Below, one piece after another: positions 1 through 11,059 of a stretch of DNA of 64,000 nucleotides. The position numbers and the translations under genes were made by a program. Position 1 is the first letter of the stretch. Each line of letters begins with the position of its first letter. The notes beneath the pieces were generated by a model. It saw only the letters and a list, made by a program, of their open reading frames with translations. It made no database searches and was not told the DNA's origin. Source of the DNA: Gnetum montanum (Eukaryota; Streptophyta; Gnetopsida; Gnetales; Gnetaceae); assembly GCA_015680685.1 (NCBI GenBank), contig MNCI01022074.1, positions 286,730 to 350,729 on the forward strand, given 5' to 3'.

Positions 1-122
1 TACCCACCAAGTGTGGACTACCCAAGTTTGGGAACCATGTTAAAATTGGTGTGTTCTTTATTTCTTTAAGATTTAATTTGGGAAACTTATTCATCTTCCC
101 CTTCTAAGTTCAACAATCCACA
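1..122 (+). repeat. 3' end of 5' LTR (copia-like), cut by window edge
   Basis: About 120 bases match 4445-4564 with scattered substitutions. Shared landmarks are 'aactacccaag', 'catgttaaaattgg' and 'gggaaacttattcatc', then an end in CA. Confidence 0.75.
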
Positions 123-124
123 AG

Positions 125-140
125 TGATATTGAAGCTTGG
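125..140 (+). promoter_or_regulatory. Primer binding site, decayed
   Basis: TGATATTGAAGCTTGG differs at few positions from TGGTATCAGAGCTTGG, the initiator-Met-tRNA-type site common in plant copia elements. It lies three bases after the LTR end. Confidence 0.6.
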
Positions 141-175
141 TTCCCTTTTGTCATCATCAACTTCAAGAGTGAACA

Positions 176-1800
176 ATGAAGGGATCATATTACACAAAGC
201 CATCCATGTTTGATGGATTTGACTTCACCTACTAGAAGGCTAAAATGCAAGGGTTCTTTGAATCCATGGAGTTTGAATTATGGGAGTTAATCTTGAAAGG
301 CTACGCTCCACCTATCAACATCACAATCAACATTATCAAGTCCCACAACAAATGGTATTAAGAGGAAAAGGATAAGTTCATGTTTGATTCAAAAGTAAAA
401 AATTATTTATATTGTGCTTTGAATAAATTTGAATTTAATAGGGTAGTAGGATGTAAAGTGGCTAAAGAAATTTGACAATCTTTGGAAGCCACTTATGAAG
501 AAACCTCTATTGTTAAGCAATCAAAATTATTAGTTTTACAAAGTGAATATGATAAACTCAAAATGAGAAAAGGTGAGAAAATCAAGGATTATTTTTCTTG
601 GGCTAATGATCTTGTTGTAGAAATCAAAGGAACATGAAAGGATTTGCCCAAAAGTGATGTCATTATCAAAATGATCAAAACTCTAGAATTGGCATTTAGA
701 CCTAAGGTCATATCCATGGAGAAAATTAGAGATTCCTCAACTCTAAAATTTGAGGAACCTGAGAGTGCTCTTATCACCTATGAAATGAATCTCATAGCGA
801 AGGAGCAATCCAAGAAAGACCTATTACTCTAAAGATTGCCTCCAAGGAGAAGGAGGTCAATAAGCATGATGAAGGTAACAAAGATGAGATTGATATTCTC
901 TCAAGGAAATTACAATGATTAATTACAAGAAGAAACAAAGGGGTGTCTCAATAATAACAAAGAACTAATTTCTTCAAAGGTAGAAAAAGAGGTAGAAATT
1001 TTTTAAATTCTTCTAACCTAGATTTTTCTTTTTCTTTTATAGAATGTTGGGTTTGTGGAGGAAGAGGCCATATGACCTTCAAATGTCCTAGTGATCCAAA
1101 TGATAGCAAAATTCAGCTAAAGAATAGATCCAATGATGAGGAATCAAAAAAGACCAACTTCTATACAAGTTGGGATGATGATGAGAAAAGTGAAGAAGAA
1201 GCATGCAATTCTTCCAAAGATTCACATCTCATCTGCATGGCACTTACTAATGAACCTTTATCACATATAGTTGAAAAAAATGATAAGTGTGACAAGAGGT
1301 ATAGAGAATTTAAAGAAGAAATTTTTCTCTTGCATCATTTGATTAGGAAAATAAAGAAATTATTACTTTCTAAGCTAAATGCTATTCATGTTGAAGTGAA
1401 AAAAGAAATCTCAAATATGAAACCCAACATTCAAAAACTAACCTCTTGTAACAAGGATTGCACCAACTTTAAAAAGAGGAGATTCTTAAACAACAACCAA
1501 AGAGTTTAGAGGAAGAAACACTTGAAGTTTCAAGCTCAAGGTCAAGCATAGTAAGGTTTGATAATTTTGATCATGAGGATGATATTTCTTTTACATGTAA
1601 AAATTTTGGTTTTATGTAAAATCTTAATTATTATGATCAAAATAAGATTAATGCTTGGTCCTATCAAAAAGGCTTTGGTCAAGAAATTGAGAAGGTACTA
1701 ATATGTGAGAATGAAGGAAAGTGGAGTCATGAAAATAATGCAAAAAATGATCCAAAGTTATATCACGAGGAACATGAAAAGATAGGGACATCACATACAT
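176..1800 (+). pseudogene. Degenerate copia-type gag (UBN2-like, zinc knuckle)
   Basis: From the ATG at 176 one frame runs to 832 with internal stops near 233, 358, 473 and 635, at least two of them at expected Trp codons (TYW-K, EIW-Q). The protein has the look of plant copia gag: an N-terminal MKGSYYTKPSMFDGFDF-type start, then a helical stretch around SLEATYEE and QSEYDKLKM. After a frameshift near 830 the reading continues in another frame into a CCHC zinc knuckle (C-x2-C-x4-H-x4-C, bases 1045-1086) and an acidic Ser/Glu-rich tail open to 1509. A further cysteine-containing segment (SFTCKNFGF) near 1590 suggests the original protein ran to about 1800. It would bind and package element RNA. 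It is broken and cannot encode a full product. Confidence 0.75.
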
Positions 1801-3317
1801 GATCTAATGAAAGAGAAGCTAATGATGAGAAGGTACTTCATGATAGGGGACCTAATCTCAAACTCCATTAATCTTCTTGTTTTATCAACAAACAAGGTAA
1901 GTCAAGGTAAGTCTCTATCTCTATGCTTACTAGTAAGGTTAGTATATGAGAAGTCCTACATTATTTATGTCTTAGATCAAAAATTGTGGAATAAGTATCT
2001 AGAGAATTTCTCTCATTCATTTAAGATATGAATATAATTGATTTTGTGAATATTTAAAATAGCACTTGTAATAATTTCCATTGAATCTTCATACAATTTT
2101 AGTTTGATTTCTTATCTTGCATTTAGTCTTACTTAATCCAAAATTCTTATGATGATCTATTTCTATGCTCATAATTTTTAGGATGTTTTTTTTTCATTTA
2201 TAAGATAAGAAAAACCTCTAAAAATTCTATCAATATTGTTGGTTGAAGACCTATATCTCCACAATTGTGCTTAACATTGACCAAAAATTATAATGTTTTT
2301 GCAATATTTACACATTTATTTTAAAATCCCATTATTAGGAGCACATGTGTAGGGGGAGGCTATTGCTCAATCACCTTGGAATTTGCTAATGTAGGGGAAG
2401 TTTGTGGAGACTTCAGCCAAAAGCACAATGAGCATGAAAAGGGCTTCAAGAGGCATTTTACACTTAATGTGATGGCAAAGTCTTGAATGGATGTGTTTGT
2501 AGTATTGCCTTGTACAAAAATCAAAATATGCATGTTCTATTGTTGATTTCTTTTGGTTGAATCTAGAAATTCATGATGCCATCAAAAAATTACTTTTATT
2601 AGATAAGGATTTTATGATCTATCTTTGGTCTTTAGCATCAATTTGTAGTGTTGGTCCTTCTTGTTTTTAAACTAATAGCCCATGTGTTCAATATTCAATT
2701 ATAAGCTAAAGCAAGGAGTGCCTATTTCTTTTGCAAATAGTTGATGTTAGAAATATGACTATGATAATTCCTTCTTTGGCAATGTATCTATAACATTAAT
2801 TAACTCATCCATTGAATAGTTTGCCTTGTGATGAAGAATCTAGTATTTGGCATGGATGGTTTCAAATTATAAATATATATTGTTATATTCTCCTTATCAT
2901 AAAAATATCAAGTTGGAGAATATTTGAACTTTAAAGCACAATGTACTCCTAATGACTTCTTGATTTAGAGATAGGTTACTAGACACTCAAAGTTTATAAT
3001 TCATTTCATGCTTAAAGTTTGAATATCCCTTGGAAGGCCTACATCAGTTCTTGACAAATTAAGAGGCACATATTCATGGATCGTAGTGCTAAAAAATATG
3101 TACTCCTTAAATTGATTCTCTTGATTAACTATATATTTTTGGGATTATGTCATGATGTTTTATTCTACATATTATCTAAAAATTATTGTTCTTTTATATA
3201 TCTTTTTTGAACGATGTTGGGTACTTTATCCTTTTTGTTGTGGTTCAAAAATGGGAATAGTAGTTTGGATATATTTGTATGATCACTAACCCATTTTCTT
3301 AAGTTTTGAACATCATG
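1801..3317 (+). other. Non-coding interior of the copia-like element
   Basis: AT-rich sequence without a long open frame or recognisable pol motif. Purine-rich 'tgtagggggaggc' at about 2348-2360 resembles a polypurine tract and is an alternative candidate for the start of the 3' LTR. Confidence 0.4.
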
Positions 3318-3330
3318 AAAAAGGAGGAGA
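3318..3330 (+). promoter_or_regulatory. Candidate polypurine tract
   Basis: AAAAAGGAGGAGA directly precedes a TG at 3334 that could start the 3' LTR. Placement is tentative because only the last 120 bases of the 5' LTR are available for comparison. Confidence 0.4.
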
Positions 3331-3333
3331 TCA

Positions 3334-4564
3334 TGGACCTTTTGGTGTGTCTAAAAAATTAAGTAAAATGAAGTAAAAAGATGTTTGCATAGTTTTGTAA
3401 TTATTATGTTTGTAGGACTATGTATGATGAGCTAAAGAGGACAAGGAACAAAATGTTTAGAGCTCAAAGGAGGAAGTCATTCACATGGTCTTCAAATGAA
3501 CATCCAAAGAATGTGGACAAGGACCATATACTATACAAGAAAATTTATCATCATTAAAACATGTAAAAGATCAAGGCTATGGACAAGGAATAGTGAATTC
3601 ATACGATGAAGAAAGTGAACAAAGACATCTTAAAGAAATAGAAGACAGCTTGGTAGATTTGAAGGCTTCATAGACAAAGACATATCTAAGAAATAATAGA
3701 CATCTTTCTTTAGGCAAAGACATCTTCATCATATAAATATGTATTTATAGAATGTAGACCAAGTTTAGAAAGATGTCTTTCATAAGACAAAGACATCTTC
3801 TAGAATGGAGACTTTAGAAAGGTGTGTTTCATGAAAAAAATACATCTTCTTAGAATAGAAGGAAAATTTAGAAAGATGTCTCAAGCATGAAGAAGGCATG
3901 TTCCATGATCATTTGTGACTATTACCTAGCTATTTAATGAGTTTCAAAAAGGATTTAGAAGCATGAAAATTATAAGAAGACATCATATGCATTGGAAAAA
4001 TGTGCAAGCTTGTTGTGTAATCATTGTAAAATCATTTGTAATCATTGAATTATCTGTTGCTTCTCATTGTATTACCATTTTGGAATTATAAGGCATGGTA
4101 AAGTGTGTTGTACCTAAATGTACAAGGATTAGAAAACTAAGTTGAAATTATTCCTTGTAATTGTTGTTCTCTTGTTGTCCTATGGGGTTGATATACTTGA
4201 GCTTGTCAAGATCTTGTAGGATTTTGTTGTTGGTGCTATGATATAACACTCTGGTGTGGAGCTTAAGATTGTAAAGGTTGTGGAGGCCTTGAAACAACAT
4301 TTCCAAGTTTGATGGGACCTAGTATGGTTGAGTGATTGGTTTTGTGGTACAACACTCTAAATCAGGGCTTGAAGACTATATTGGAAGTGGATCCTTTAAC
4401 CACATTTTACAACAACAAAGTCTAGAGGTGTGTTTATGATCTACCCTCTGAGTATGAACTACCCAAGTTGGGGAATCATGTTAAAATTGGTATGTGTGCT
4501 TTGTTTTTTTAAGATTTAATCTGGGAAACTTATTCATCCCCCCTTCTAAGTTCAACGATCCACA
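3334..4564 (+). repeat. 3' LTR of the copia-like element
   Basis: The right end is supported by the match to 1-122. The left end is inferred from the purine tract and TG. It contains TATAAATAT at 3732-3740 and an 11-bp perfect inverted repeat at 3770-3799. Confidence 0.5.
3770..3799. repeat. Perfect 11-bp inverted repeat in copia LTR
   Basis: AAGATGTCTTT (3770-3780) and AAAGACATCTT (3789-3799) are exact reverse complements across an 8-base loop. Further 'gacatctt' copies lie from about 3630 to 3880. Confidence 0.7.
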
Positions 4565-5039
4565 AGAGGGTCCCAAAATCTATGGTACTTGATTCAACAT
4601 AGGCTGGTCAACCAAATTGCAAAACATAAAAAATATATAAAATTTTACATTTTTATAATTTGACTATGAAAAAAACTCTAAATCGATAATCCAAAATTCC
4701 AAAATAAAGGAATTATAACAATGAATTCAAGATTAAAGAATATAGAAACCTTAGTGCAAATTATAGAACTTCCTCATGTACATAAGAATCCCATAATACC
4801 TGAGATTAGCTAGAAATAGTTTCAACAATGTTGTTAAAAATTTCAAAATAAACCCTTACTATATAAAACATATAGAGATCCCAAAAGTAAAAACACTGAA
4901 TCCAATCTTAAGGAAAAAAACCTACAAACATACATCTATTCCAACCAAGTTAACCAAAGGAAATTCTATTGAAAAACAATAATCCTTAGAAAAAATGTAA
5001 TTATTATTGTACTTTTAGATGATGAAAATAAAAGATATT
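4565..5039. other. Intergenic AT-rich sequence, nothing recognised
   Basis: No frame, repeat or motif that I can name. Confidence 0.3.
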
Positions 5040-5390
5040 TGGAGATATTCTAACTTTTCTAAAATTTGTATTTTTAATGATATTTCATCAAGGTCTTCCT
5101 ATAGGCACTCATCTTAAACATATGAGATTTATTTCTCCTCAATGCCCTTTTTGTAGAAGTAAAGAATTATTTTGTGATGTTTTTTTTTTGAATGTCCCAT
5201 TGCTTAGCATGCCAGGGAATGGATATATAGAGTTTAGAACAACTTTCAATCAAGTGTCACTAAATTTATTCTTAGTCATTAACCTACTTCATCTCCATCC
5301 TTTCTTTGCTTTTGGAAATGTCTTTCACTACTTATTTTCTACGCTATTTGGAAGCTTCAGTTGTGTAGTTATTTTCTAGCAATAGGAGCA
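5040..5390 (+). pseudogene. LINE ORF2 C-terminal fragment (zf-RVT-like)
   Basis: The frame opening at 5077 reads FHQGLPIGTHLKHM, then CPFC and FFLNVP. This matches the order seen in the zinc-binding domain at the C-terminus of plant LINE reverse transcriptases (Trp/Phe-helix, GLPIG-R-L, CPxC, then an FF-CP segment). The preceding bases (about 5040-5076) read KICIF in a neighbouring frame, as expected if a one-base frameshift breaks the usual KI-FFMWK lead-in. The later Cys/His ligands have decayed. It is an isolated fragment. No RT core or endonuclease is visible upstream, and the sequence to about 5800 may include more LINE tail. Confidence 0.55.
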
Positions 5391-6140
5391 TAACTATGAT
5401 CTTTCTGTATGAGTTAAATATTAGATTCTTAAAAATATTACTTTTTTGCTACAAATTCAAGAAATAAGGCTTTGAATGAAAGTTTAATAATTAATTTATT
5501 TTCTACAATATTAATTTCTTTTTATTTTAGATGCTCGAGGATGGAAAGCTTTTAGCTTTTGTTGCTATTTGTTCATTATTTCTGATTGTTGTATTCTTTT
5601 CTCTTTGAAGAGATTTTTTTCTTTTTTTAATAAGAAATCCTTTAGTAAGAAGTAAAAACCCATTAAGGTTCTTTTGAATTGGGGCTAAGACTAGTTCTTT
5701 TCCTATTCCAAAGGGAAGATTTTCTAGGATTAGTTATAAGGATGAAAGCTTCAAAAGGCATCTACAAAATTTTTGGGCCTTTCCTTTAGACTTTCTCTTC
5801 AATGATATGATGTACATTAAAATTTTTTAATATTATTATTTATTTTTTAAGGTTTAACACTATAGGAAAATATGTCTTGTTGGTGGATCGAAAGTTATTT
5901 TTCTCTAGAATAAAGGTTGGAGAAGTGTGAAAATCCTATTGGATTCCATACTATATTAACCATTACCAATAGAGTGACATGGCCTTGATTCCATTTTGAA
6001 CCTTATTATAATAATATGTAGGCCTATTGGGAAGGCTTTGATATTCTAGCTTAGCCACTACTCTTCTCTTTAGAGTGGGGTTTAGGGCTAGATGCATAAG
6101 AGTAGGAATGCATCTTAGCTCTCTAAGGGAATTAGTATAA
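5391..6140. other. AT-rich spacer, possible LINE tail
   Basis: No confident feature. Some text (about 5680-5830) could be decayed LINE 3' sequence. Confidence 0.25.
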
Positions 6141-6954
6141 TGTGTAATGCCTGAAAATCTTGATTATTGAAAAACTAAAAATTTTAATGAAACAACTTTA
6201 ACCCTAGATCCAAAGGGCCTTCACAAAAAACCAGATTCGAGGTGCCATGGATGGTTTGACAAGTCACCTAAGGACTTTGAAAATGTAAAGAAGATAAATA
6301 ATTTCAATCAAATGTAGATTCAATTAAAAGAAAAGCATAGAAATTAATCATGGAATCAACTAAACACTTTATTGAAATAATAATAAATATTTCAAAGTAT
6401 GTGTTCAAAGTATACAATTTGTTTGCCCAAATGCATGAAGGATTTTCTCAAATGAAGCTTGAAGCCTATTGAAGTTGGTAGGTTGCATGCTACAATCATC
6501 TTCACAATCCAGGTACTTCCCAACTTCCAACACCAAAATTCCTTGGTGGTTTTTAGCTTGGATCTGCAACATCAGTTGTAAAAATGATGGAAAATGCTAG
6601 ACTTTTTGCTACTAGGTAATGCACTGATAGTCTCCAATGCTCAACCAATTACCAGTTTGCCATAAAAATCCTCTTAAAGTATTGGATTCTTGTTTAAATA
6701 GGTTGCTAGTGTTTAATTTTTTATTGTAAATTTTCTACCATGATTGCTAATAGACTAAAATCATGTGCATGTGTTATAGATGTTCAAATCTAGTGTCGTT
6801 ACTATGTATGATAAGTGTTATACCCCATGGCATCAAAGCCATTTCATTTACTAAAAATAGTAAATGAGAATTTTACCTATGTTGGGACTTCCGATAGCAA
6901 TGATGTGCCTATAGAAGCCATGTTGAGGTGCATGGGCAATGTTGGGGTATCACA

Positions 6955-7070
6955 CCCTTGCTAGAGCAATGCTAGATCCTCACTGGAGCAACAGTGAATC
7001 CTCATTAAAGCAACACTGGATCCTTGCTAGAGTAATGTTGAACCCACATTTGAGCAACATTGGGGGTGCA
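6955..7070. repeat. Short tandem repeats in D LTR
   Basis: 'gagcaatgctagatcctcactg', 'gagcaacagtgaatcctcatta', 'aagcaacactggatccttgcta' and 'gagtaatgttgaacccacat' follow each other at roughly 20-32 base spacing. Confidence 0.5.
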
Positions 7071-7199
7071 ATAGCCATGCATGGTTGGGGGAGGGGGAGT
7101 AAGAGTTATAACCCCCTACAAGTGTTTCCAACATAGTAAATGTTATACCCCACAGAAAACCCATGAAAATTCTAATTTTTGTAGTCAAAAGGCATTTTA

Positions 7200-7260
7200 A
7201 TACTACCCCCACCAACCCCCCCCACCCCCCCCCCCCCCCCCCCCCNNNNNNNNNNNNNNN
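7200..7260. other. Poly-C tract running into a 15-base gap
   Basis: A C homopolymer, interrupted by a few A, ends in N at 7246-7260. The gap is probably a consequence of the homopolymer. Confidence 0.9.
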
Positions 7261-8830
7261 CCTAAATATGGACATAATATGACTTTTTTCACTTGGGGAT
7301 TGAAGCTTTGACCACTTATGAGGCATTTTTTCAGCCTCAAAATCTAAAGTATGTGAAATTCCATCTCTTGGAACTAGTCAATGAAAAATATAAATGGCTT
7401 TAGAAATGAAATAAAAATGGTACTTTAATTGCAAATCTGAAATGAAACAAGTGTAGAAATGGAAACCTAAATTAAAATTTGCACAGCATGAACAATAAAC
7501 TTTATAAAAAATAAAGAATAAAGGTTCATGAAGTACATAGGTTTTATGCCAAAAATCACAAGAAATTTCTTATGGAAGCTTAAATTCCATTGGAGAAGGT
7601 AGGTTGCATCCTACTACAACTTCATGATCTAGTTTCTTCCTAGCTCCTATTTTTAGCAACCTTTTTTCAATTCTCATCAAGATATATAATGGCATAACGA
7701 AAGTGAGATTACACTTTTGGTGCATTGGCTACTACATGGGAGTCTTTATGTGTAGCATAGCACCAGTTTCTACCACCAAAAAATGTAAGCAAGGTTGCAA
7801 GGATTGTAGTGGGCTTTAGTGATAGAAAAATGGAAAATGCTATTGTTGCTAAGAGGTTGCAAGATGTAAAAAATTCTAGGAAATGCCAAGTGCTTACAAC
7901 TAAACAATGATGTTGATGTTTGGTATTTATAGGATAGGGTTGCTATTTTTGAGATTGTGCACCATTGTCATTAATTGCTAATAGATTGGTGTTAACTTGC
8001 AAGTTGCAATGGTCATCTTCTCCTAGTGTAGCTACCATTTATGGTAAGTCCAAAATAAACTATAACCTTAAAACCCATCCATTTACTATAAATAGTAAAT
8101 GAACTTTTGTAATTATGTAGGTACCATTATTTCTATGCTGGTCTTGGTCAACAATTATTTACTTTTAGTGTAGTTGCCTTTTATAGTAAGTCTGAAATGG
8201 GCTACTATCATAAAATCCATTTGTTTACCATAAATAGTAAATGGACTTTTGTAACTACACTAACACCATTCCTACTATGCTAGCATTGGTGGACTATGCT
8301 AAAGTTGATGAATAATAGCAAAAGTGGTGGAAAATGTTTGAAACCATAGAAATGGTGAAATCCATTAGAAATTGCTATGGCTAGTGAAGAATGCTATCTA
8401 TGGTAGCTATTGCTAACTTGGGATCACTATGCTGGCTATTGTTAGAAAAATGGAAATTCCAACAATTGCAATGTTGTACTTTTGTTGGGTCTTGGTAGTG
8501 ACTACGCTAGCTACTATGACTATTGTAGCTACTGTGTCTATTGAAAATGGATCTAGCATAGTTAGAGCTATACCCCTACAAAGACCCATTAAAATGCCAT
8601 TTTTAGACATTCCAAAGGTGGTTTTAGCCATCTCAAGCCAAAATATAGACATGGGATACCCCTTTCTACTTGGGAATAATGGAAATAATAACTTTTGAAG
8701 CAGTTTTTGGCTTCAAAAAGTTAAATTATGTAAGATTATAGCTTCTTGGTCTATATTTCCCATATTTCCAATGAATCCTTACCCCAAGTTAGAAAATAAA
8801 GGTTGTAACATGAAATTTGGTGGTGTTTTA

Positions 8831-9164
8831 TTGGCCCCTCTTTTTTGATGTCTGGAGGATTGACTTGAGAGACATCAACAAAGAATACAAAACACCACTG
8901 TAGGTTCATAACCAACATTCACTCTTTGTGCTTGATCTAGCAGTGTTGAACCATATTGAAGAGTGCTTATAATGATGGGATAAGGTTATGATGAGGAAAG
9001 GTAAATAGGGCATAAGGAAATGGTTATGAGGGCTAACAATTCTTTCCAAATGTTAACATCATAACTATGGCATTAACATGTTGATCTATTGGTGTTCTTT
9101 TCACTTCAAGTTTTGATGTGTTGGCCACTTGGAAAATGCATTTGAGGATCCAACACTTTGCTCT
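8831..9164 (-). mobile_element. 3' UTR remnant of element D, left of A insertion
   Basis: On the minus strand this holds the purine-rich tract next to the D LTR and the 'ggtgttttgtattctttgttgatgtctctc' block that also precedes the 3' LTR of B (57195-57230) and the LTR of C. It is interrupted at 9164 by element A and should resume at 27895. Confidence 0.55.
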
Positions 9165-9473
9165 TGAAACACCACTAATTTTGGCCTAACACTTTGAAAC
9201 AAGAATGACTCAATCCCTTTTGAGCTTTCAGGAGGAAAAATTTGGTTAAGGCATGGAAACCACACTCAGCTAAATCAAGCTAGCTTGCTCATCTCGCCAA
9301 GTTGGAAGCTTGCCCATAGCGTGACCAACTCTTGGAGTCTTGAAACTAAGCCAAAACAAACGATTTGATCTACAACATGCAAGTCATCCTCAGAGCACAT
9401 GCTTGATAGCTTCAGTTCCAACCTCAAGAATGCCAGATTCCAACTCAAAATTGCAAGTTTTTATGAGATTTCA

Positions 9474-9575
9474 TATGTCACGCTGCATGTCACGTTGCAG
9501 TGTGACATACAGTGTAATCAAAGTGGTCCAAGACATGTCACGCTGCATGTCACATTGCAATGTGACATGCAGCGT
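9474..9575. repeat. GTCACGCTG palindrome cluster, LTR A
   Basis: Direct and inverted copies of GTCACGCTGCATGTCAC and GTGACATGCAGCGTGAC can fold into hairpins. The equivalent part of the 3' LTR holds a perfect 9-bp inverted repeat (26698-26717). Confidence 0.75.
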
Positions 9576-10194
9576 GACCTACTCAAAATGGTTCTAGAAA
9601 AGTCACATCTAGGCTCAAATTTCAGATTTCAGATCACTCTTAGGATCAAATTCCAGATTTTAGATCACTCTCAAGATCAACTATAGCTAGATAGTTGCAC
9701 TCAAGAATCAAGGTTCAAAATCACAATTTTGAACAAAATATGTCAGTTTCGAGTCATGTCACGCTGTCACGTTGCATGTCATGCTATAATGTCACACTCC
9801 AACATGACTCTAGCATGACTTACCATGAATAGCTCAAAACAAGGCACTTTCAGGCTCAATTTAGCATCTAGTCAGGCATCCTACAACAGTAAAAGTAGTC
9901 AAACCCAAGATCCAGAAGTTTCATGCAAGCTAGGATCAATTTTTCTTGTTGAACATTGTGAATTTTGATTTGTGGGCTTGTCAAGCCCTCACATTCTAAA
10001 TTGTATGTATTTCCATGGGCTTGAGTGACCCACACATTGTAAGATACGATGAACCTGGTTAAGAATGTTGCTTACCCACATATGTCCAACTCACATACAG
10101 CTGTCCATTAGAAACGTGTCACTTGATCCGCCTTCCTTTCATCTCCCAGCCATTGATTCCATTCTCAAATTCCACACCCTATCTTGGCCCAGCC

Positions 10195-10203
10195 CTATAA
10201 ATA
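10195..10203 (+). promoter_or_regulatory. TATA box, LTR A (5')
   Basis: GCCCTATAAATACC is conserved in all four A and B LTRs, which supports a core promoter here. Confidence 0.7.
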
Positions 10204-10760
10204 CCCTATTAATTCACATAAACGGGGTTGAAAAATTTTGAGTTAAACAACTTTAAAACTCAGAGCAGTGATCCTTCGGTGCTTGGCATAATCTGACAAT
10301 ATCATCCAAGAACATCACCTCACATCACATCACATCACATCACCCTAGGGCTTGGCGCTTGACCTGCCATCTACACATGTAGCTACGCATTTATCGGTGC
10401 ACACCTTTTCTATGCAATTCAATACAACTAATTTTGCTAGCCATTATACTATTCACTCTATTTTACATTCAATTTACATTTTGTTTGTGTTTTTAATACC
10501 TGTATATGTCTTTGTTTACATTTCATGCGCACTGTTTATGTTTGAAAGAATCTATTCTGATAACCCCAGCGCAAGCTGTAGTTTACGCTTGGGGAAGTCC
10601 TTGGTTGATTTTTGTGTAGACCATCCAAGGCACTCTGCCTTCGTTTACTTTTCTAGCTTGCCCTCAAGTGAAGGCAGGGTCAGCTGTGTCTACCCAACAA
10701 TCTTTCAGTGTTTATTTTCCTTCTAGCCTTATATCGACGATTTAGGTCAGTACAATAAAT

Positions 10761-10777
10761 TGATGCTAGAAGGAGGG
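10761..10777 (+). promoter_or_regulatory. Primer binding site of A
   Basis: TGATGCTAGAAGGAGGG lies six bases after the LTR end. B has TGGTGCTAGAAGGAGAG at the same place. I cannot name the tRNA with confidence. Confidence 0.65.
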
Positions 10778-11059
10778 TTGACTTGTCTGTTGTTGTCTGT
10801 TAAAATGTCACTACTAAGTACTCAAACTAAAGCCCATCTTGCCTCCCTCTCAGTCTCCCTATCTGTCATGCAATAGCTACTGTTGTGACACTGTTGCAGT
10901 TGTCACGCTATTGAAGTTGTCACACTGTTGTCACGCTGTAATTGCAATTGCAATTGTCATGCTATAGTTGTGACGTTGCATTTGCTCGCACTTGGCCCAT
11001 CTAGCTCAATTTACTCACATTCATTATAGAATCCTCCCAAATTAACCCAGTGACACTAC
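10778..11059 (+). other. Leader of element A with GTCACGCTG repeats
   Basis: Untranslated leader. Bases 10875-10985 repeat 'gttgtcacgctat', 'gttgtcacactgttgtcacgctg', 'gtcatgctat' and 'ttgtgacgttg', the same motif as in the LTR. Confidence 0.5.

Larger units (their letters stand above)
1..4564 (+). mobile_element. Ty1/copia-like LTR element with gag only (right part)
   Basis: The sequence at 1-122 recurs at about 4445-4564, and both copies diverge at the same point just after CCACAAG. I read these as the ends of the 5' and 3' LTRs. A primer-binding-like site and a degenerate copia-type gag follow the first copy. Between gag and the 3' LTR there is about 1.5 kb with no recognisable protease, integrase, RT or RNase H. 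It therefore looks like a non-autonomous gag-only element, or a copy that lost pol. Bases after the 3' LTR are AGAGG; the matching left duplication would lie outside the window. Confidence 0.7.
6141..8830 (-). repeat. Minus-strand Ty3 LTR sequence, two diverged copies (element D)
   Basis: The right edge is the reverse complement of an LTR start (TAAAACACCACCAA, compare TGAAACACCAC in elements A and B). It is followed outward by a GA-rich tract and the 'tggtgttttgtattctttgttgatgtctctc' type of 3' UTR also seen in B. Two blocks inside match each other about 1.1 kb apart ('gaagcttgaagcctattgaagttggtaggttgcat' near 6450 and 'gaagcttaaattccattggagaaggtaggttgcat' near 7570). Both match the LTR of C at 28990-29080. 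This is either a tandem or nested pair or one LTR with an internal duplication; the junction near 7370 is not resolved. 'ccatttactataaatagtaa' recurs in C and D. Confidence 0.55.
9165..10754 (+). repeat. 5' LTR of element A
   Basis: Matches 26315-27894 along its length. It contains a cluster of GTCACGCTG/CAGCGTGAC inverted repeats (9470-9575 and 9755-9830), a TATA box at 10195-10203 and a CATCA microsatellite at 10319-10344 (longer than in the 3' copy). Confidence 0.9.

Noticed and set aside
2349-2360. Purine tract as the start of the copia 3' LTR
   Set aside because: Possible, but it would make a 2.2-kb LTR. The tract at 3318-3330, followed by TG, gives a more usual length. Not resolvable here.
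7027-7326. Minus-strand Gly-rich frame of 99 codons
   Set aside because: It reads through a C homopolymer and N bases and lies in LTR sequence.
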